Positions 25,213 through 34,919 of a stretch of DNA of 64,000 nucleotides are shown one piece after another. Source of the DNA: Spirochaetia bacterium (GTDB taxonomy: Bacteria; Spirochaetota; UBA4802; UBA5550); NCBI GenBank assembly GCA_009885955.1, contig VFJS01000009.1, positions 1 to 64,000 of the forward strand, given 5' to 3'. The notes under the pieces are model-generated. The model was given only the letters and a program-made list of their open reading frames with translations. It ran no database searches and was not told where the DNA came from. A program made the position numbers and the translations under genes. Each line of letters opens with the position of its first letter. Position 1 is the stretch's first letter.

Positions 25213-27216
25213 ATGGGTTCTGTTAAATTAGATAAAAATCATCTTGTCGGATTTTTAATATCTATCATTGTCTTTATTGTTTTGTCAACAATATACACCT
25301 TTACAACAGTATTGGAGGGAATGGAATATGGCGGTATCGACTTCAGATTTTTTCTGAGGGATCCCATTGAAAAAAGCCAGAGCCTGGGAAAGGGAGTGAA
25401 AAGGACAAATATCAACCAGAGGGCAAGAAAAGATATAATTATAATCGGCATTGATGAAAGCACAATAAGGGAATTTTCTGATAAAGGCAAGAACTGGCCC
25501 TTTGACTGGAATATCCATGCAAAAGTAATAAAAAACATACGTACAGGGGAACCCAAATCAATATTCTTTGATATTATGTTCATGGATCACAAACCCTATG
25601 AAAAGGAGCTTGCTGAAGAGATAAGCCTGGCAGGAAATGTATTTCTTGATTTCCCCTTTGAAAATGAGGAAATTGGAAAGGATTATATTGACCAGAAAGA
25701 GAGAATGGAACTCCTGAACAGGGTCAGATTCAAAGTCCCGGCTGGAGATAATACAAAACAGCTTGTTGCCGAGGCTGTCCCCCCTACCCCGCTCCTGACC
25801 AAATCTGCCAAGGGGATTGGATATGCGAATGTCTTCCCCGGCAGGGACAAGGTAAACAGGACTATGCCGCTGATTTTAAAGCTGAATGGATGGTACTATC
25901 CTAATATAGATTTGGTGATAGTTATGCACTTCTATGGAATAGGGATGAATGATGTTGAAGTAAAACCCGGGCATTATATCAAGCTCAAAAATATTCCACC
26001 GGAAAAAATGCGAAAGCCAAACAAAGAAAGGGAGATTGCAATACCCATCGATGAATATGGATTTATGGATATCAACTATACCGGAGGAGCCGGCAGTTTT
26101 ACCCACCATTCATATAATCTTTTTCATGCAAATGTCATCGATGCCAAAAAAGGTAATACTTCCATTAAAGATAAAATACTCCTCGTAGCTGCCTATGCCT
26201 CCACTGGTATAGCAACTGATGAAAAAAAATCGCCCTATGGAGCCACCTTCGGAATTGAACACCATGCCAATGCCCTCAATACGATATTAAACCAGGATTT
26301 CCTCTTCAAGATGACTGAATTTCAGAATTTACTATTAATGCTGGCAATTGCAATCATCATGGGACTTATCGTATCAAAAGCATCAATCATCATATCGGTA
26401 ATTTTTACCATGCTGTTCTCAATCTTCTATATTTTCATTTCATACCTGTTATTTGATAAATTCAGCATAATAACTGCAATGGCCACTCCTGTAATACAAA
26501 CCGGCCTTACCTTTACGCTCATTACCGCTTTCAGGGTTTTAACTGAACAGAGGGAAAAAAAATACATCAGAAGCACGTTCTCAAAATTTGTATCCAAATC
26601 AGTCGTTGATGAACTTTTAAAGCATCCTGACAAGTTGAAGCTTGGTGGAGACAAAAAGATACTCACTGTCCTTTTCTCCGACATAAGGGGTTTCACATCA
26701 ATCTCTGAAAAATTTACCCCGGAACAGCTTGTTGAGCATCTCAACGTATATCTTCAGGCAATGACCGATATAGTTTTCAAATATGAAGGCACCCTGGACA
26801 AATATGTCGGGGACATGGTCATGGCTTTCTGGGGAGCACCAATACCCCTTGAAAACCATGCACTTAACGCAAGCAAGGCAGCCGTCGAAATGATGGTCGT
26901 CCTTGGCAAGATGAATGAGAGCTGGAAGGCTGAAGGGAAACCGCCCCTGGACATCGGCATCGGGTTAAATACAGGGGCCATGGTTGTAGGCAACATGGGC
27001 TCGGCTATACGGATGGACTATACCATAATGGGAGACAATGTTAATCTCGGATCGAGACTTGAAAGCACCAATAAGATTTACGGGACAAATATAATAATCA
27101 GCGAATTTACTTATGAACATGTGCGGGATCATGTCATAGTCAGAGAGCTTGATCTCATAAAGGTAAAAGGGAAAGAGCTTCCGGTAAGGATCTATGAGCT
27201 AATCGATCTGAAATAG
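25213..27216 (+). CDS. CHASE2-domain class III adenylate cyclase
   Basis: A 667-residue membrane sensor cyclase. One N-terminal helix (about residues 10-32) is followed by a periplasmic CHASE2 domain to about residue 350 (opening D-F-R-F-F-L-R-D, with F-D-I-M-F after the first strand), then about three helices to residue 450. The class III catalytic domain follows: metal-binding Asp490 in F-S-D-I-R-G-F-T and Asp534 in Y-V-G-D-M, and G-D-N-V-N-L-G-S-R-L-E giving the transition-state Asn and Arg. It makes cAMP in response to an unknown periplasmic signal. GAGAGG precedes the ATG. Its 3' end overlaps the convergent AsmA-like gene by 18 nt. Confidence 0.88.
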   Translation: MGSVKLDKNHLVGFLISIIVFIVLSTIYTFTTVLEGMEYGGIDFRFFLRDPIEKSQSLGKGVKRTNINQRARKDIIIIGIDESTIREFSDKGKNWPFDWNIHAKVIKNIRTGEPKSIFFDIMFMDHKPYEKELAEEISLAGNVFLDFPFENEEIGKDYIDQKERMELLNRVRFKVPAGDNTKQLVAEAVPPTPLLTKSAKGIGYANVFPGRDKVNRTMPLILKLNGWYYPNIDLVIVMHFYGIGMNDVEVKPGHYIKLKNIPPEKMRKPNKEREIAIPIDEYGFMDINYTGGAGSFTHHSYNLFHANVIDAKKGNTSIKDKILLVAAYASTGIATDEKKSPYGATFGIEHHANALNTILNQDFLFKMTEFQNLLLMLAIAIIMGLIVSKASIIISVIFTMLFSIFYIFISYLLFDKFSIITAMATPVIQTGLTFTLITAFRVLTEQREKKYIRSTFSKFVSKSVVDELLKHPDKLKLGGDKKILTVLFSDIRGFTSISEKFTPEQLVEHLNVYLQAMTDIVFKYEGTLDKYVGDMVMAFWGAPIPLENHALNASKAAVEMMVVLGKMNESWKAEGKPPLDIGIGLNTGAMVVGNMGSAIRMDYTIMGDNVNLGSRLESTNKIYGTNIIISEFTYEHVRDHVIVRELDLIKVKGKELPVRIYELIDLK

Positions 27217-29460
27217 CTGGTGTTTCTTTACATCTTTCCTGTTTATCAGGGAAATTTCAGGATTTACAAGGGGGCCGCTGATTCTGAATGGGATATTCAT
27301 GATTTTATTCTCCCTGTCAGTAATAATTGGATATATGTATACGCTGATTCCATCAGCGTAGTTGTACAGGCCGTAAGAGTTAAAGTTGACCGGCTCGCTG
27401 TTCAAAGAGAAGTTGCTGATAAAAAAATTGCCTCCCCGCTGGGTCATGGTCACTGAAAAATTCTGAAAGTTTAAATCTGTAAAATCGCTTGTATGCAGGC
27501 CATTCTGTTCGAAATATTTGTAAAGCCTTTTCTGGATATTTGTATTCTTTATAGACCCGGAAGTAATTGAGATATTCAGCAAAGCCTCTGAATGCTCAAG
27601 CATCTGTGACGGCCTGTAGGCATTCAGATCAAATTCATATTCACATGATGCCGTTCCCGTCAATGCATATGTCCCTCCAAGATCTTTTGAAATTTCCTTT
27701 AAATTAAAATTTTTAACAGAACCCCTGGATGTGAAGAATGGATAATCTCTGTTAAGGAATATGAAAAGTTCAGCGCTATATTTTCCATCATATCCCGATA
27801 CTTTGAAATCTTTTATTGATACCTGGCCGTTCTTTAAACTTAATTCCATAAAAAGCCCTTCCAGATTTGCATTTCCCTCAAATCTGACCTTATTTCCCTC
27901 TAATCTGAGTTGAATATCATTGTTTGATATTGTCTTTGCCACAGGCAGTTCAAGAAAATTTACATGATCATATCCTCTCTTGCTGTCCTCGTATGCCCTG
28001 GAAAAAATATAGTTCAGGGAACCTTTAAGTGCTGAGAAAAGCAGATCAATTTCAACAACTTTTGAATTAATAAGAGCAGCAGTTTCTGATTTTATTGGAT
28101 GCCATTCCTTGACAGTGGTATTGCTGTTTAAGAGAAAATCAGAATGAAATAATCTGATAAGACCGTTGCATGAGACTCCTTTGGTGTCTGCGTTAAGTTT
28201 GAATTTTGTATCTGTAAAAACTTTATCTTTTTTCCCCTTGTTAAACCATTCGACATTAAAATTTTCAAGATTAATTCCGGCGCTGATATTATTAACCTTT
28301 TTATTTTTAATGTCGATATCAGCTTCAGCATTCAGCTGCAGTTTTCCATTATACGTAAAATCTTTTACAGGCGTGAAAAAATCGGAAAGCCTGCTGAGAT
28401 CCATGTGGTTAGACTTGAATGAGAAGATCAGGGACTCGTCTTTTTTATTGCTTATGTATTTACCAAAACCTTCAAGGCTTAAATTATCATCAAAGAGAGT
28501 CAGCCTGGACAGGTTGTAGATATTATCCTTATTATTGATTTCAAGATCTAAATCGAGGGACATGGTTTTATTAGATATAATTTTGTATGGCGACGGGGCA
28601 ACCGATGTATAATCAAAATTGTGAGTTTCTACTGTTCCTTTAACGGTAGTAATCTGATTATCAACGGCAGATTTTAAATTTAACGAAAGGCCGCCTTTTA
28701 TTGAATTAGTAATGATCCTGTATTCACTGAAGAATTCATTAATGTATGCCAGATCGAAATTTTCAATTTCAACGTTGTGAACAGAATTTTTATTATTAGA
28801 AAAAAAGTGTCCGCTTAACTGGAAGACCCCTTTTTTGATGGCTTTCAGCTTATGAGGTATTAATTTTCCATGGATATCATAAATAATTTTATCATCAGCA
28901 AACTTGAAATTTCCATTAACATTTGCGCATCCGACGGTGAGTTTTTTTTCTTTGAATATCTCCGTATAATGAATTTCACTATTCAAAAAGGATAAACTGA
29001 AATTTTTAAAATCCGCGTATTTAATATCCTTGAAATCTTTTTTGAAAATCAGCAGGTTTTTAAGGCTGTCATAATGTTCCTTCCCATATTGTTTGTGAAT
29101 TGTTATGATGGAATTTTTAAAAATAATATCAAGAATTTTTATGTTTTTTTTTAACAATTCAAAAAAATTAAGATGGATAACAATTTTATCGCTTTTTAAC
29201 AGACTCATGCTATCGTTGAAATCACTTGAGTTGGAAAGGTCCAGGTTCGATAATAATAAATTCCCTGAATAATCAATGTAAATATCATCAAATTTAACTG
29301 CCTTGTCAAGATACTCTTTGCAGAATTCCGAGGCAGTTTTTCTTAGCAGACCTTCATTGAAATTAATATAAAAAAATATTTTGAAAAAAAGGGGTACGAC
29401 AATGAGGATGAGAATTGCCCCTGAGATGATAAAAAAACTATATTTTTTTTTAAAAATCAT
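27199..29460 (-). CDS. AsmA-like inner-membrane-anchored protein
   Basis: A 753-residue protein with one N-terminal transmembrane helix (about residues 8-28) and a large periplasmic region of repeating beta strands. The N-terminal E-F-C-K-E-Y-L...D-I-Y-I-D-Y-S-G-N-L-L-L-S-N-L-D-L part and the C-terminal G-S-I-K-N-T-N-I...I-S-G-P-L-V-N-P-E segment are characteristic of AsmA/DUF748-type bridge proteins. Members of the AsmA/TamB/YhdP group are thought to carry phospholipids between membranes, supporting an outer membrane in this organism. It is convergent with the cyclase gene and shares 18 nt with it. Confidence 0.75.
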   Translation of the reverse strand: MIFKKKYSFFIISGAILILIVVPLFFKIFFYINFNEGLLRKTASEFCKEYLDKAVKFDDIYIDYSGNLLLSNLDLSNSSDFNDSMSLLKSDKIVIHLNFFELLKKNIKILDIIFKNSIITIHKQYGKEHYDSLKNLLIFKKDFKDIKYADFKNFSLSFLNSEIHYTEIFKEKKLTVGCANVNGNFKFADDKIIYDIHGKLIPHKLKAIKKGVFQLSGHFFSNNKNSVHNVEIENFDLAYINEFFSEYRIITNSIKGGLSLNLKSAVDNQITTVKGTVETHNFDYTSVAPSPYKIISNKTMSLDLDLEINNKDNIYNLSRLTLFDDNLSLEGFGKYISNKKDESLIFSFKSNHMDLSRLSDFFTPVKDFTYNGKLQLNAEADIDIKNKKVNNISAGINLENFNVEWFNKGKKDKVFTDTKFKLNADTKGVSCNGLIRLFHSDFLLNSNTTVKEWHPIKSETAALINSKVVEIDLLFSALKGSLNYIFSRAYEDSKRGYDHVNFLELPVAKTISNNDIQLRLEGNKVRFEGNANLEGLFMELSLKNGQVSIKDFKVSGYDGKYSAELFIFLNRDYPFFTSRGSVKNFNLKEISKDLGGTYALTGTASCEYEFDLNAYRPSQMLEHSEALLNISITSGSIKNTNIQKRLYKYFEQNGLHTSDFTDLNFQNFSVTMTQRGGNFFISNFSLNSEPVNFNSYGLYNYADGISVYIYPIITDRENKIMNIPFRISGPLVNPEISLINRKDVKKHQLFQID

Positions 29461-29640
29461 AATAATTTTTGTTTACTGGATATTATATGTTAGATATAAA
29501 AGGTTAATAATAAAAAACTTGATAATATACCGTATATTTTTTGATTGTGAGTCAAGCATATTTAGGACGTAAATTTGTTTTTACAATACAAAGAATCAAA
29601 TTATTATCTCATCAGATCATTGTAAATCATTATAACAATT

Positions 29641-30012
29641 ATGGAAACAAAAAATTCAATAAATAAAACAAATGGTGAACAGGACGCAATTGATAGACAG
29701 TATATACAGAAGCTTATTAGTATGCATAATAGTTATCAACTGGAGAAGTACAGTCATATCAGCCTGAAAGATTCACATTCCCCTTTTGAAGGGACCCCCA
29801 AGAAACATCCCAACGATGATAATATAATCATTCTCCTTCTCAACCCATTTTCAAAAAGGAAGAAATTTTATGAATTTCCAATTAATTCAATAGGCGGCAT
29901 TGAAGACCTGGGGACAATTTCTTCTGAAAATGGTGAAACTGCGTATATTACTAAAATTTGGGTCAAAAAAGGTATGCCCGGCCTCATGGCGGAATCATTC
30001 ATTGTGGAATAG
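29641..30012 (+). CDS. hypothetical protein (123 aa)
   Basis: Not recognised with certainty. The first 60 residues are hydrophilic. The second half has a compact pattern N-I-I-I-L-L-L-N-P-F-S, F-Y-E-F-P-I-N-S-I-G-G-I-E-D-L-G-T-I and A-Y-I-T-K-I-W-V-K-K-G-M-P-G-L, which looks like a small conserved beta domain. No signal peptide or Shine-Dalgarno is evident. The last codons form one arm of a 15-bp perfect hairpin with the 3' flank. It precedes the type II secretion operon by 426 bp. Confidence 0.6.
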   Translation: METKNSINKTNGEQDAIDRQYIQKLISMHNSYQLEKYSHISLKDSHSPFEGTPKKHPNDDNIIILLLNPFSKRKKFYEFPINSIGGIEDLGTISSENGETAYITKIWVKKGMPGLMAESFIVE

Positions 30013-30028
30013 AACAATGAATGATTCC
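29991..30028 (+). terminator. 15-bp perfect hairpin straddling the stop codon
   Basis: Arms 29991-30005 (inside the coding end) and 30014-30028 pair perfectly with an 8-nt loop that contains the TAG stop. The downstream bases are AAACTTTCCCC, so a classical U-tract is missing; it is probably a 3'-end stabiliser or weak terminator. Confidence 0.55.
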
Positions 30029-30438
30029 AAACTTTCCCCTTGGTAACCTAATTGTTTGATTAATTGTTCAAAGATGAAATTATTGGTGTGTGAAAATTCA
30101 ATCATAGAATATTATTATCATTAATTTACTTGACGCCCATGCTTTTTTATATTTTTTAACAATTTTAGTAAGATATGTAATCATTAAATAATAACAATTA
30201 ATATTTAATAGGATTATTGATTTATAATTCATGAAGACAAGATTAAATTTTGAAGGATATCAATAATTTTTAAAATTTTCTATTAATTCGGCTCCCTTAA
30301 TATATGTAACAATGTTTTTTAATTTTTTTCTAATACTTAGTTATTAATTTTCAACATAATTGATATCAATTATTATTTTAAAAATCAATAATACTAGCTT
30401 AAGAGTGTATATTATCATTTGTTTATTTAATAATTAAA
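30013..30438. promoter_or_regulatory. 426-bp AT-rich upstream region of the gsp operon
   Basis: No gene is seen. The region should hold the promoter of gspC-N. At 30356-30373 there is a perfect 18-bp palindrome containing TTGATATCAA, centred about 75 bp before the gspC start. A similar GATATCAATAATTTT lies near 30256. These are operator candidates. No convincing paired -35/-10 was found. Confidence 0.45.
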
Positions 30439-31284
30439 ATGCAGAACATAAAATATCATCTTATCAATATTACTTCAGTACTGTTGTTTTCCTATTTAAC
30501 AGCAGCATCAATTAATCAGATAATAAAATACAACATCTCCCCTGTTTACAATAAGAATGTAAAAAAATCGGGCAAAGTTCTTGTGAGAAAAATACCCAGA
30601 AATTATGAATATTATAATAAAATATTAGACTCCGGCTTTTTCCCAAAAGTAGATGCAGTGAAGGTTGTAGATGATTCTGCAGATAAGCAAATCACTGCGG
30701 GGATAGCTGAAAATCTGACTCTCATGGGAACAATCACCGGTCCCGGAAATATTGCAATGGCCATGATTCTGAAAAAGGGGGAAAAAGAGCCTGAAATATT
30801 CAAGTTATGGAGCAGTGTATACGGGTTAAAGCTGATTGCAATACTTGAGAATAAGGTCTATCTTAAAACGAATGAAGGCAGAGTAATACTGGAATTATAC
30901 GGAAAAATGACAGAGATCGTAGCAAAAAAACCGAAGGAGACCGCCTCGTCGGATAAAGTTTTAAAACAGAACTTCAGCAGATCTGAAATAAAACAGAATG
31001 TCCTGAATAATCTTGATAATGCAATGAAGGGGCTTGTTGCCGGACCTCACCGATCCGGGGATACAATTGACGGTTTTGAATTAAAAACAGTCAGGCCCTA
31101 CAACATTCTCTATAAACTGGGCGCCCGAAGCGGAGATGTTGTAAAAAGAATAAACGGTCATGTTCTGGACAGTACCGAAAAGCTGTACAAGCTCTGGGAA
31201 GCAGTAAAAAATGAGCCTAAGCTGAGCATTGATATTGACAGGGGAACCCAACCCCTCACACTTGAATTAAACATGACAGATTAA
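30439..31284 (+). CDS. gspC: type II secretion system protein GspC
   Basis: A 281-residue inner-membrane clamp protein of the type II secretion system. One transmembrane helix lies near residues 10-28. A homology region around residues 88-150 (L-T-L-M-G-T-I-T-G-P-G, then L-Y-G-K) binds the secretin. A C-terminal PDZ-like domain (F-E-L-K-T-V-R-P-Y-N-I-L-Y-K-L-G-A-R-S-G-D-V) selects substrates. It links GspD in the outer membrane to GspLM in the inner membrane. It is first of twelve gsp genes in canonical order, 20 bp before gspD. Confidence 0.85.
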   Translation: MQNIKYHLINITSVLLFSYLTAASINQIIKYNISPVYNKNVKKSGKVLVRKIPRNYEYYNKILDSGFFPKVDAVKVVDDSADKQITAGIAENLTLMGTITGPGNIAMAMILKKGEKEPEIFKLWSSVYGLKLIAILENKVYLKTNEGRVILELYGKMTEIVAKKPKETASSDKVLKQNFSRSEIKQNVLNNLDNAMKGLVAGPHRSGDTIDGFELKTVRPYNILYKLGARSGDVVKRINGHVLDSTEKLYKLWEAVKNEPKLSIDIDRGTQPLTLELNMTD

Positions 31285-31304
31285 ATACATTTAAGGAAAA
31301 TAAA

Positions 31305-33194
31305 ATGCACTTCTCAAAAAAGAAAATAACCCGTTCCCTGATTATCTGCCAGATTTTTTTCCTCTTTTCATTTATACATACAGGCAACAGGTTTTTTATC
31401 ACAGTTAAACCGCTTTGGGCTGAAAAAGAGAAGGATAACGAAAAAACTGATGGAAAAGAGTCCATAAAGATAATAAAAGAAAATATTCAAGATGTCAAAG
31501 AAAACGTTAAGGAAGTAAAAGACCCGGGTAAAGTTATAAAGGAAGTTGCAGAAAAAAAAGAGGCCCCGAAGCCTGTTGTAAAAGAGAAGTATTTCACTTT
31601 GAACTTTAAGAATGTTGAAATTGAGGATTTTTTGAATATCATGAGCCAATTCATCGGGAAGAACATTATTCTCGATGACAAGATCAAAGGTAAAATTACA
31701 ATAAACTCTGCAAAACGGATTCCAATAAGCCAGGCTTATGATGTACTTAAATCAATTCTTGAGGTAAAAGGTCTGGCAATTGTAGAATCAAGCAACCTGA
31801 TTAAGGTCATACCTATAACCGATGCCCTTAAAAAAAATGCAGAAATCATTATCGACGGGAAAAAGACTGAAATTGTAGCTGAAAGGGAGGATTCAGTAAC
31901 ATTCCTTCTTGAGTTAAAATTTGCAGATGCCGCTGAAGTCTCAGGGGCATTGGCTACTTTAAAATCGAAATATATGACAATTGTTGTTTATAAGTCACTG
32001 AATACACTAATCTTCAGCGGTGCCTCCTCTGAAGTGGATGGCCTGGTTAAAATTACGAAGGCCCTTGATAAAAAAATTGAAGAGCTGATCGATGAGCCGA
32101 AGAGCATGGGAAACATACATGTAGTTCATCTTGAGAATGCAAATTCAGACCAGCTTGCCGAGGTTCTATCGCGTGTACCCTTTTCAGATTCTGCTAAGAT
32201 TGAAACTGCGCCCAGGGCTGTAAAATCTGATAAAACAAAAAGAGTGACCCAGACACAAACACCCACAACACCCAAGGCGAGCAAACTTTCTATTATATCG
32301 AATAAAGATACAAATTCCCTGATCATTTCAGCAAGCCCTGATGAATTTAAAGAGATCCAGCGATTGATAAAAGAACTCGATATCGTTAGAGAACAGGTAC
32401 TCATTGAAGCGCTGATCGTTGAGGTCGGCGTAGACAGCGGATGGGGATTTGGAATTGACTGGATGCTTGGCAATAAAGTCGGCTCGAGTCTCGTTGGCGG
32501 CTCGTCTATCATGAATGGTTTTCCGAATTACGTCCAGCCGCCAGGAATTAAGAAACAGCTGATTCTTCCAATATCAACGGGTTTTCAGCTTGGCTATTTG
32601 AGTGACACATCCATCCTTTCCTTTGCCCTGCTGAATGCATCAGGTTCAAAAAGCAATGTGAATATACTTTCAACTCCTCAGATACTTACAATAGACAACC
32701 AGGAGGCTGAGTTGAACGTCGGTGAAGAGGTCCCTGTTCAGCAGAATGCAAGGATAACTGAAACAAATGCAGCCTATTATACATGGGGATATAAGCCAGT
32801 AGGTATAAAACTTAAAATTACTCCTCACATAACTAAAAATCAGAGAATTACAATAGACCTGTATCAGGAGGTCAACACTGTCCTTGATTCTTCTGCCACT
32901 GATAAACCGCCAAAGCTCGGGAAAAGGGATATCAAGACAAAAATTACCGTTCTTGATGGAAAAACAATTGTTGTAGGAGGCCTTATCAGAAATAACAAAT
33001 CTGTATCTGAGACAAAAGTGCCATTGCTCGGAGACATACCGCTGCTTGGCTGGATCTTCAAGCATAAATCAGTAACGTACAGCAAGACAAACCTTCTGGT
33101 TTTTATTACACCATATATTGTTACCAAAGATGAAAAAATTGATAAAATCACAAATCAAAAACGTAGCGTTGAAACTATTTTAAAAAATGACTAA
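31305..33194 (+). CDS. gspD: type II secretion system secretin GspD
   Basis: A 629-residue outer-membrane secretin. A signal peptide (about residues 1-42) is followed by a charged EKD-rich linker. The N0 domain is near residues 98-175 (F-T-L-N-F-K-N-V-E-I) and N1/N2-type repeats follow (V-H-L-E-N-A-N-S-D-Q-L). The secretin core runs from about residue 365 (V-L-I-E-A-L-I-V-E-V) to L-L-G-D-I-P-L-L-G-W-I-F near residue 590. It assembles the exit channel for folded proteins. It is shorter than many GspD proteins because one N repeat appears to be missing. No pilotin gene is recognised nearby. Confidence 0.93.
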   Translation: MHFSKKKITRSLIICQIFFLFSFIHTGNRFFITVKPLWAEKEKDNEKTDGKESIKIIKENIQDVKENVKEVKDPGKVIKEVAEKKEAPKPVVKEKYFTLNFKNVEIEDFLNIMSQFIGKNIILDDKIKGKITINSAKRIPISQAYDVLKSILEVKGLAIVESSNLIKVIPITDALKKNAEIIIDGKKTEIVAEREDSVTFLLELKFADAAEVSGALATLKSKYMTIVVYKSLNTLIFSGASSEVDGLVKITKALDKKIEELIDEPKSMGNIHVVHLENANSDQLAEVLSRVPFSDSAKIETAPRAVKSDKTKRVTQTQTPTTPKASKLSIISNKDTNSLIISASPDEFKEIQRLIKELDIVREQVLIEALIVEVGVDSGWGFGIDWMLGNKVGSSLVGGSSIMNGFPNYVQPPGIKKQLILPISTGFQLGYLSDTSILSFALLNASGSKSNVNILSTPQILTIDNQEAELNVGEEVPVQQNARITETNAAYYTWGYKPVGIKLKITPHITKNQRITIDLYQEVNTVLDSSATDKPPKLGKRDIKTKITVLDGKTIVVGGLIRNNKSVSETKVPLLGDIPLLGWIFKHKSVTYSKTNLLVFITPYIVTKDEKIDKITNQKRSVETILKND

Positions 33195-33214
33195 TTGATG
33201 CAAGATTATATTCA

Positions 33215-34918
33215 ATGATAAAAAATGCTAAGGTAAAACAGTTAGGCTCCATTCTGCTTGAAAGAAAAATTATTGAGCCTGAAAAACTTCAGGAAGCCCT
33301 CCTCTATCAGGAAAATAGCAATCTAAGGCTCGGGCAGATTCTTGTAAAAAAGGGGCTGGTTTCTGAAAATGAGCTACTCAAGGCGCTGGGTGACCACTAC
33401 GGCATAAAATGTATGGTTCACATTGACTTTGAGGATCCTGATAATATCTTCAAAATAATTCCCATCCATTTTCTTAATAAAAATAAGATTGTCCCTTATA
33501 GAATTTCCGGGAAAATAATTAATGTGGCTATTGTCGATCCCCTTAACATCCAGCCACTGGATGATCTTAAAATGCTGTTCCCGGGCTTTGCGCTTGAACC
33601 GGTATTAACTTTTGACGATGAGATAAGCAGGCTTATCCAGACACATTATGATGTACTCAAGGGAGAAACCACTGATGATGTCATAGAGGATCTTGAAGAA
33701 TCCGATTTCGAGATACTGTCAGCACATACAGCCGAGACTCATGATATTCTCGACATGGCCAACGAGGCCCCAATAATCAGGCTGGTTAATACTATTATCA
33801 AGCAGGCGGTAACCGAACAGGCCAGTGACATTCACTTTGAGTCCTATGAAAAGGATATACAGGTCAGGTTCAGGATAGACGGCATGCTCTATCAGATGTT
33901 CACCCCTCCAAAGAAATACCAGTCGGCAATTATATCCAGGATCAAAATCATGGCAAACCTTAATATTGCCGAGAACAGGCTGCCTCAGGATGGAAGGATA
34001 CAGCTAAAAATATCCGGCAAGGATATTGATATAAGGGTATCCGTATTTCCAACCCAGTTCGGTGAACGGATTGTTATGCGTCTGCTGAATAAAACCGATA
34101 TGAAATTTGATCTGAGTTCTCTCGGCTTTGATAAAAGCAATCTGGAATTCTTTGACAAGCTGATAAATAAAACCCATGGGATCATCATGGTCACCGGGCC
34201 TACGGGAAGTGGTAAATCAACAACACTTTACTCTGTTCTCACGAGCCTTAATAATATTGATGTGAATATTCTTACTGTAGAAGATCCTATAGAATACCAG
34301 CTCCATGGCATTGGCCAGATGCAGGTCAGACCTAAGATTGATCTTACATTTGCTACGGGGTTGAGATCGATATTGAGACAGGATCCGGATATAATAATGA
34401 TTGGAGAGATACGGGATCTTGAAACTGCTGAGATTGCCATACAATCGGCGCTCACCGGCCACAGGGTTTTTTCAACACTGCATACAAATGATGCCGCAAG
34501 CGGGTTTACCAGGCTCCTTGAAATGGGGATCGAGCCCTACCTTATTGCTTCTTCTATTAATGCTTTTCTGGCACAAAGGCTTGTGAGAAAATTATGCACA
34601 AACTGCAGGGAGCAATTCAAACCCCAGAAAAAATTACTCGACGAATTATCGATAAAACCTTCTCAGCTCATGGATGGGAAGCTCTATAAAAGCAAAGGAT
34701 GTGAAAAATGCATCAACACCGGGTACTCCGGGAGGCTGGGAATTTTCGAACTCCTCCCCATCTCCGCAGAAATCAGGAGGCTTGTCCTTTCCCATGCTGA
34801 TGCAAGCCAGATTAAGGATGTTGCGGTAAAAGAAGGAATGGTCACTCTTTTGGAGAACGGGATTAAAAAGGCAATGGAAGGAATAACAACTGTTGAAGAA
34901 GTGCTGAGAGTATGCTAA
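33215..34918 (+). CDS. gspE: type II secretion system ATPase GspE
   Basis: A 567-residue cytoplasmic hexameric ATPase driving pseudopilus assembly. An N-terminal MshEN-type domain starts L-G-S-I-L-L-E-R-K. Walker A G-P-T-G-S-G-K-S-T is at residues 328-336, the Asp box L-T-V-E-D-P-I-E and Walker B I-M-I-G-E-I-R-D follow, and the His box reads T-L-H-T-N-D-A-A. A C-terminal tetracysteine metal site has C-T-N-C and C-E-K-C. It binds GspL via its N-terminal domain. Only one base separates it from gspF. Confidence 0.94.
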   Translation: MIKNAKVKQLGSILLERKIIEPEKLQEALLYQENSNLRLGQILVKKGLVSENELLKALGDHYGIKCMVHIDFEDPDNIFKIIPIHFLNKNKIVPYRISGKIINVAIVDPLNIQPLDDLKMLFPGFALEPVLTFDDEISRLIQTHYDVLKGETTDDVIEDLEESDFEILSAHTAETHDILDMANEAPIIRLVNTIIKQAVTEQASDIHFESYEKDIQVRFRIDGMLYQMFTPPKKYQSAIISRIKIMANLNIAENRLPQDGRIQLKISGKDIDIRVSVFPTQFGERIVMRLLNKTDMKFDLSSLGFDKSNLEFFDKLINKTHGIIMVTGPTGSGKSTTLYSVLTSLNNIDVNILTVEDPIEYQLHGIGQMQVRPKIDLTFATGLRSILRQDPDIIMIGEIRDLETAEIAIQSALTGHRVFSTLHTNDAASGFTRLLEMGIEPYLIASSINAFLAQRLVRKLCTNCREQFKPQKKLLDELSIKPSQLMDGKLYKSKGCEKCINTGYSGRLGIFELLPISAEIRRLVLSHADASQIKDVAVKEGMVTLLENGIKKAMEGITTVEEVLRVC

Positions 34919-34919
34919 C

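Noticed and set aside
30130-30153. TTGACG followed by TATATT, considered as the gspC promoter
   Set aside because: The spacer is only 12 nt, too short for sigma-70.
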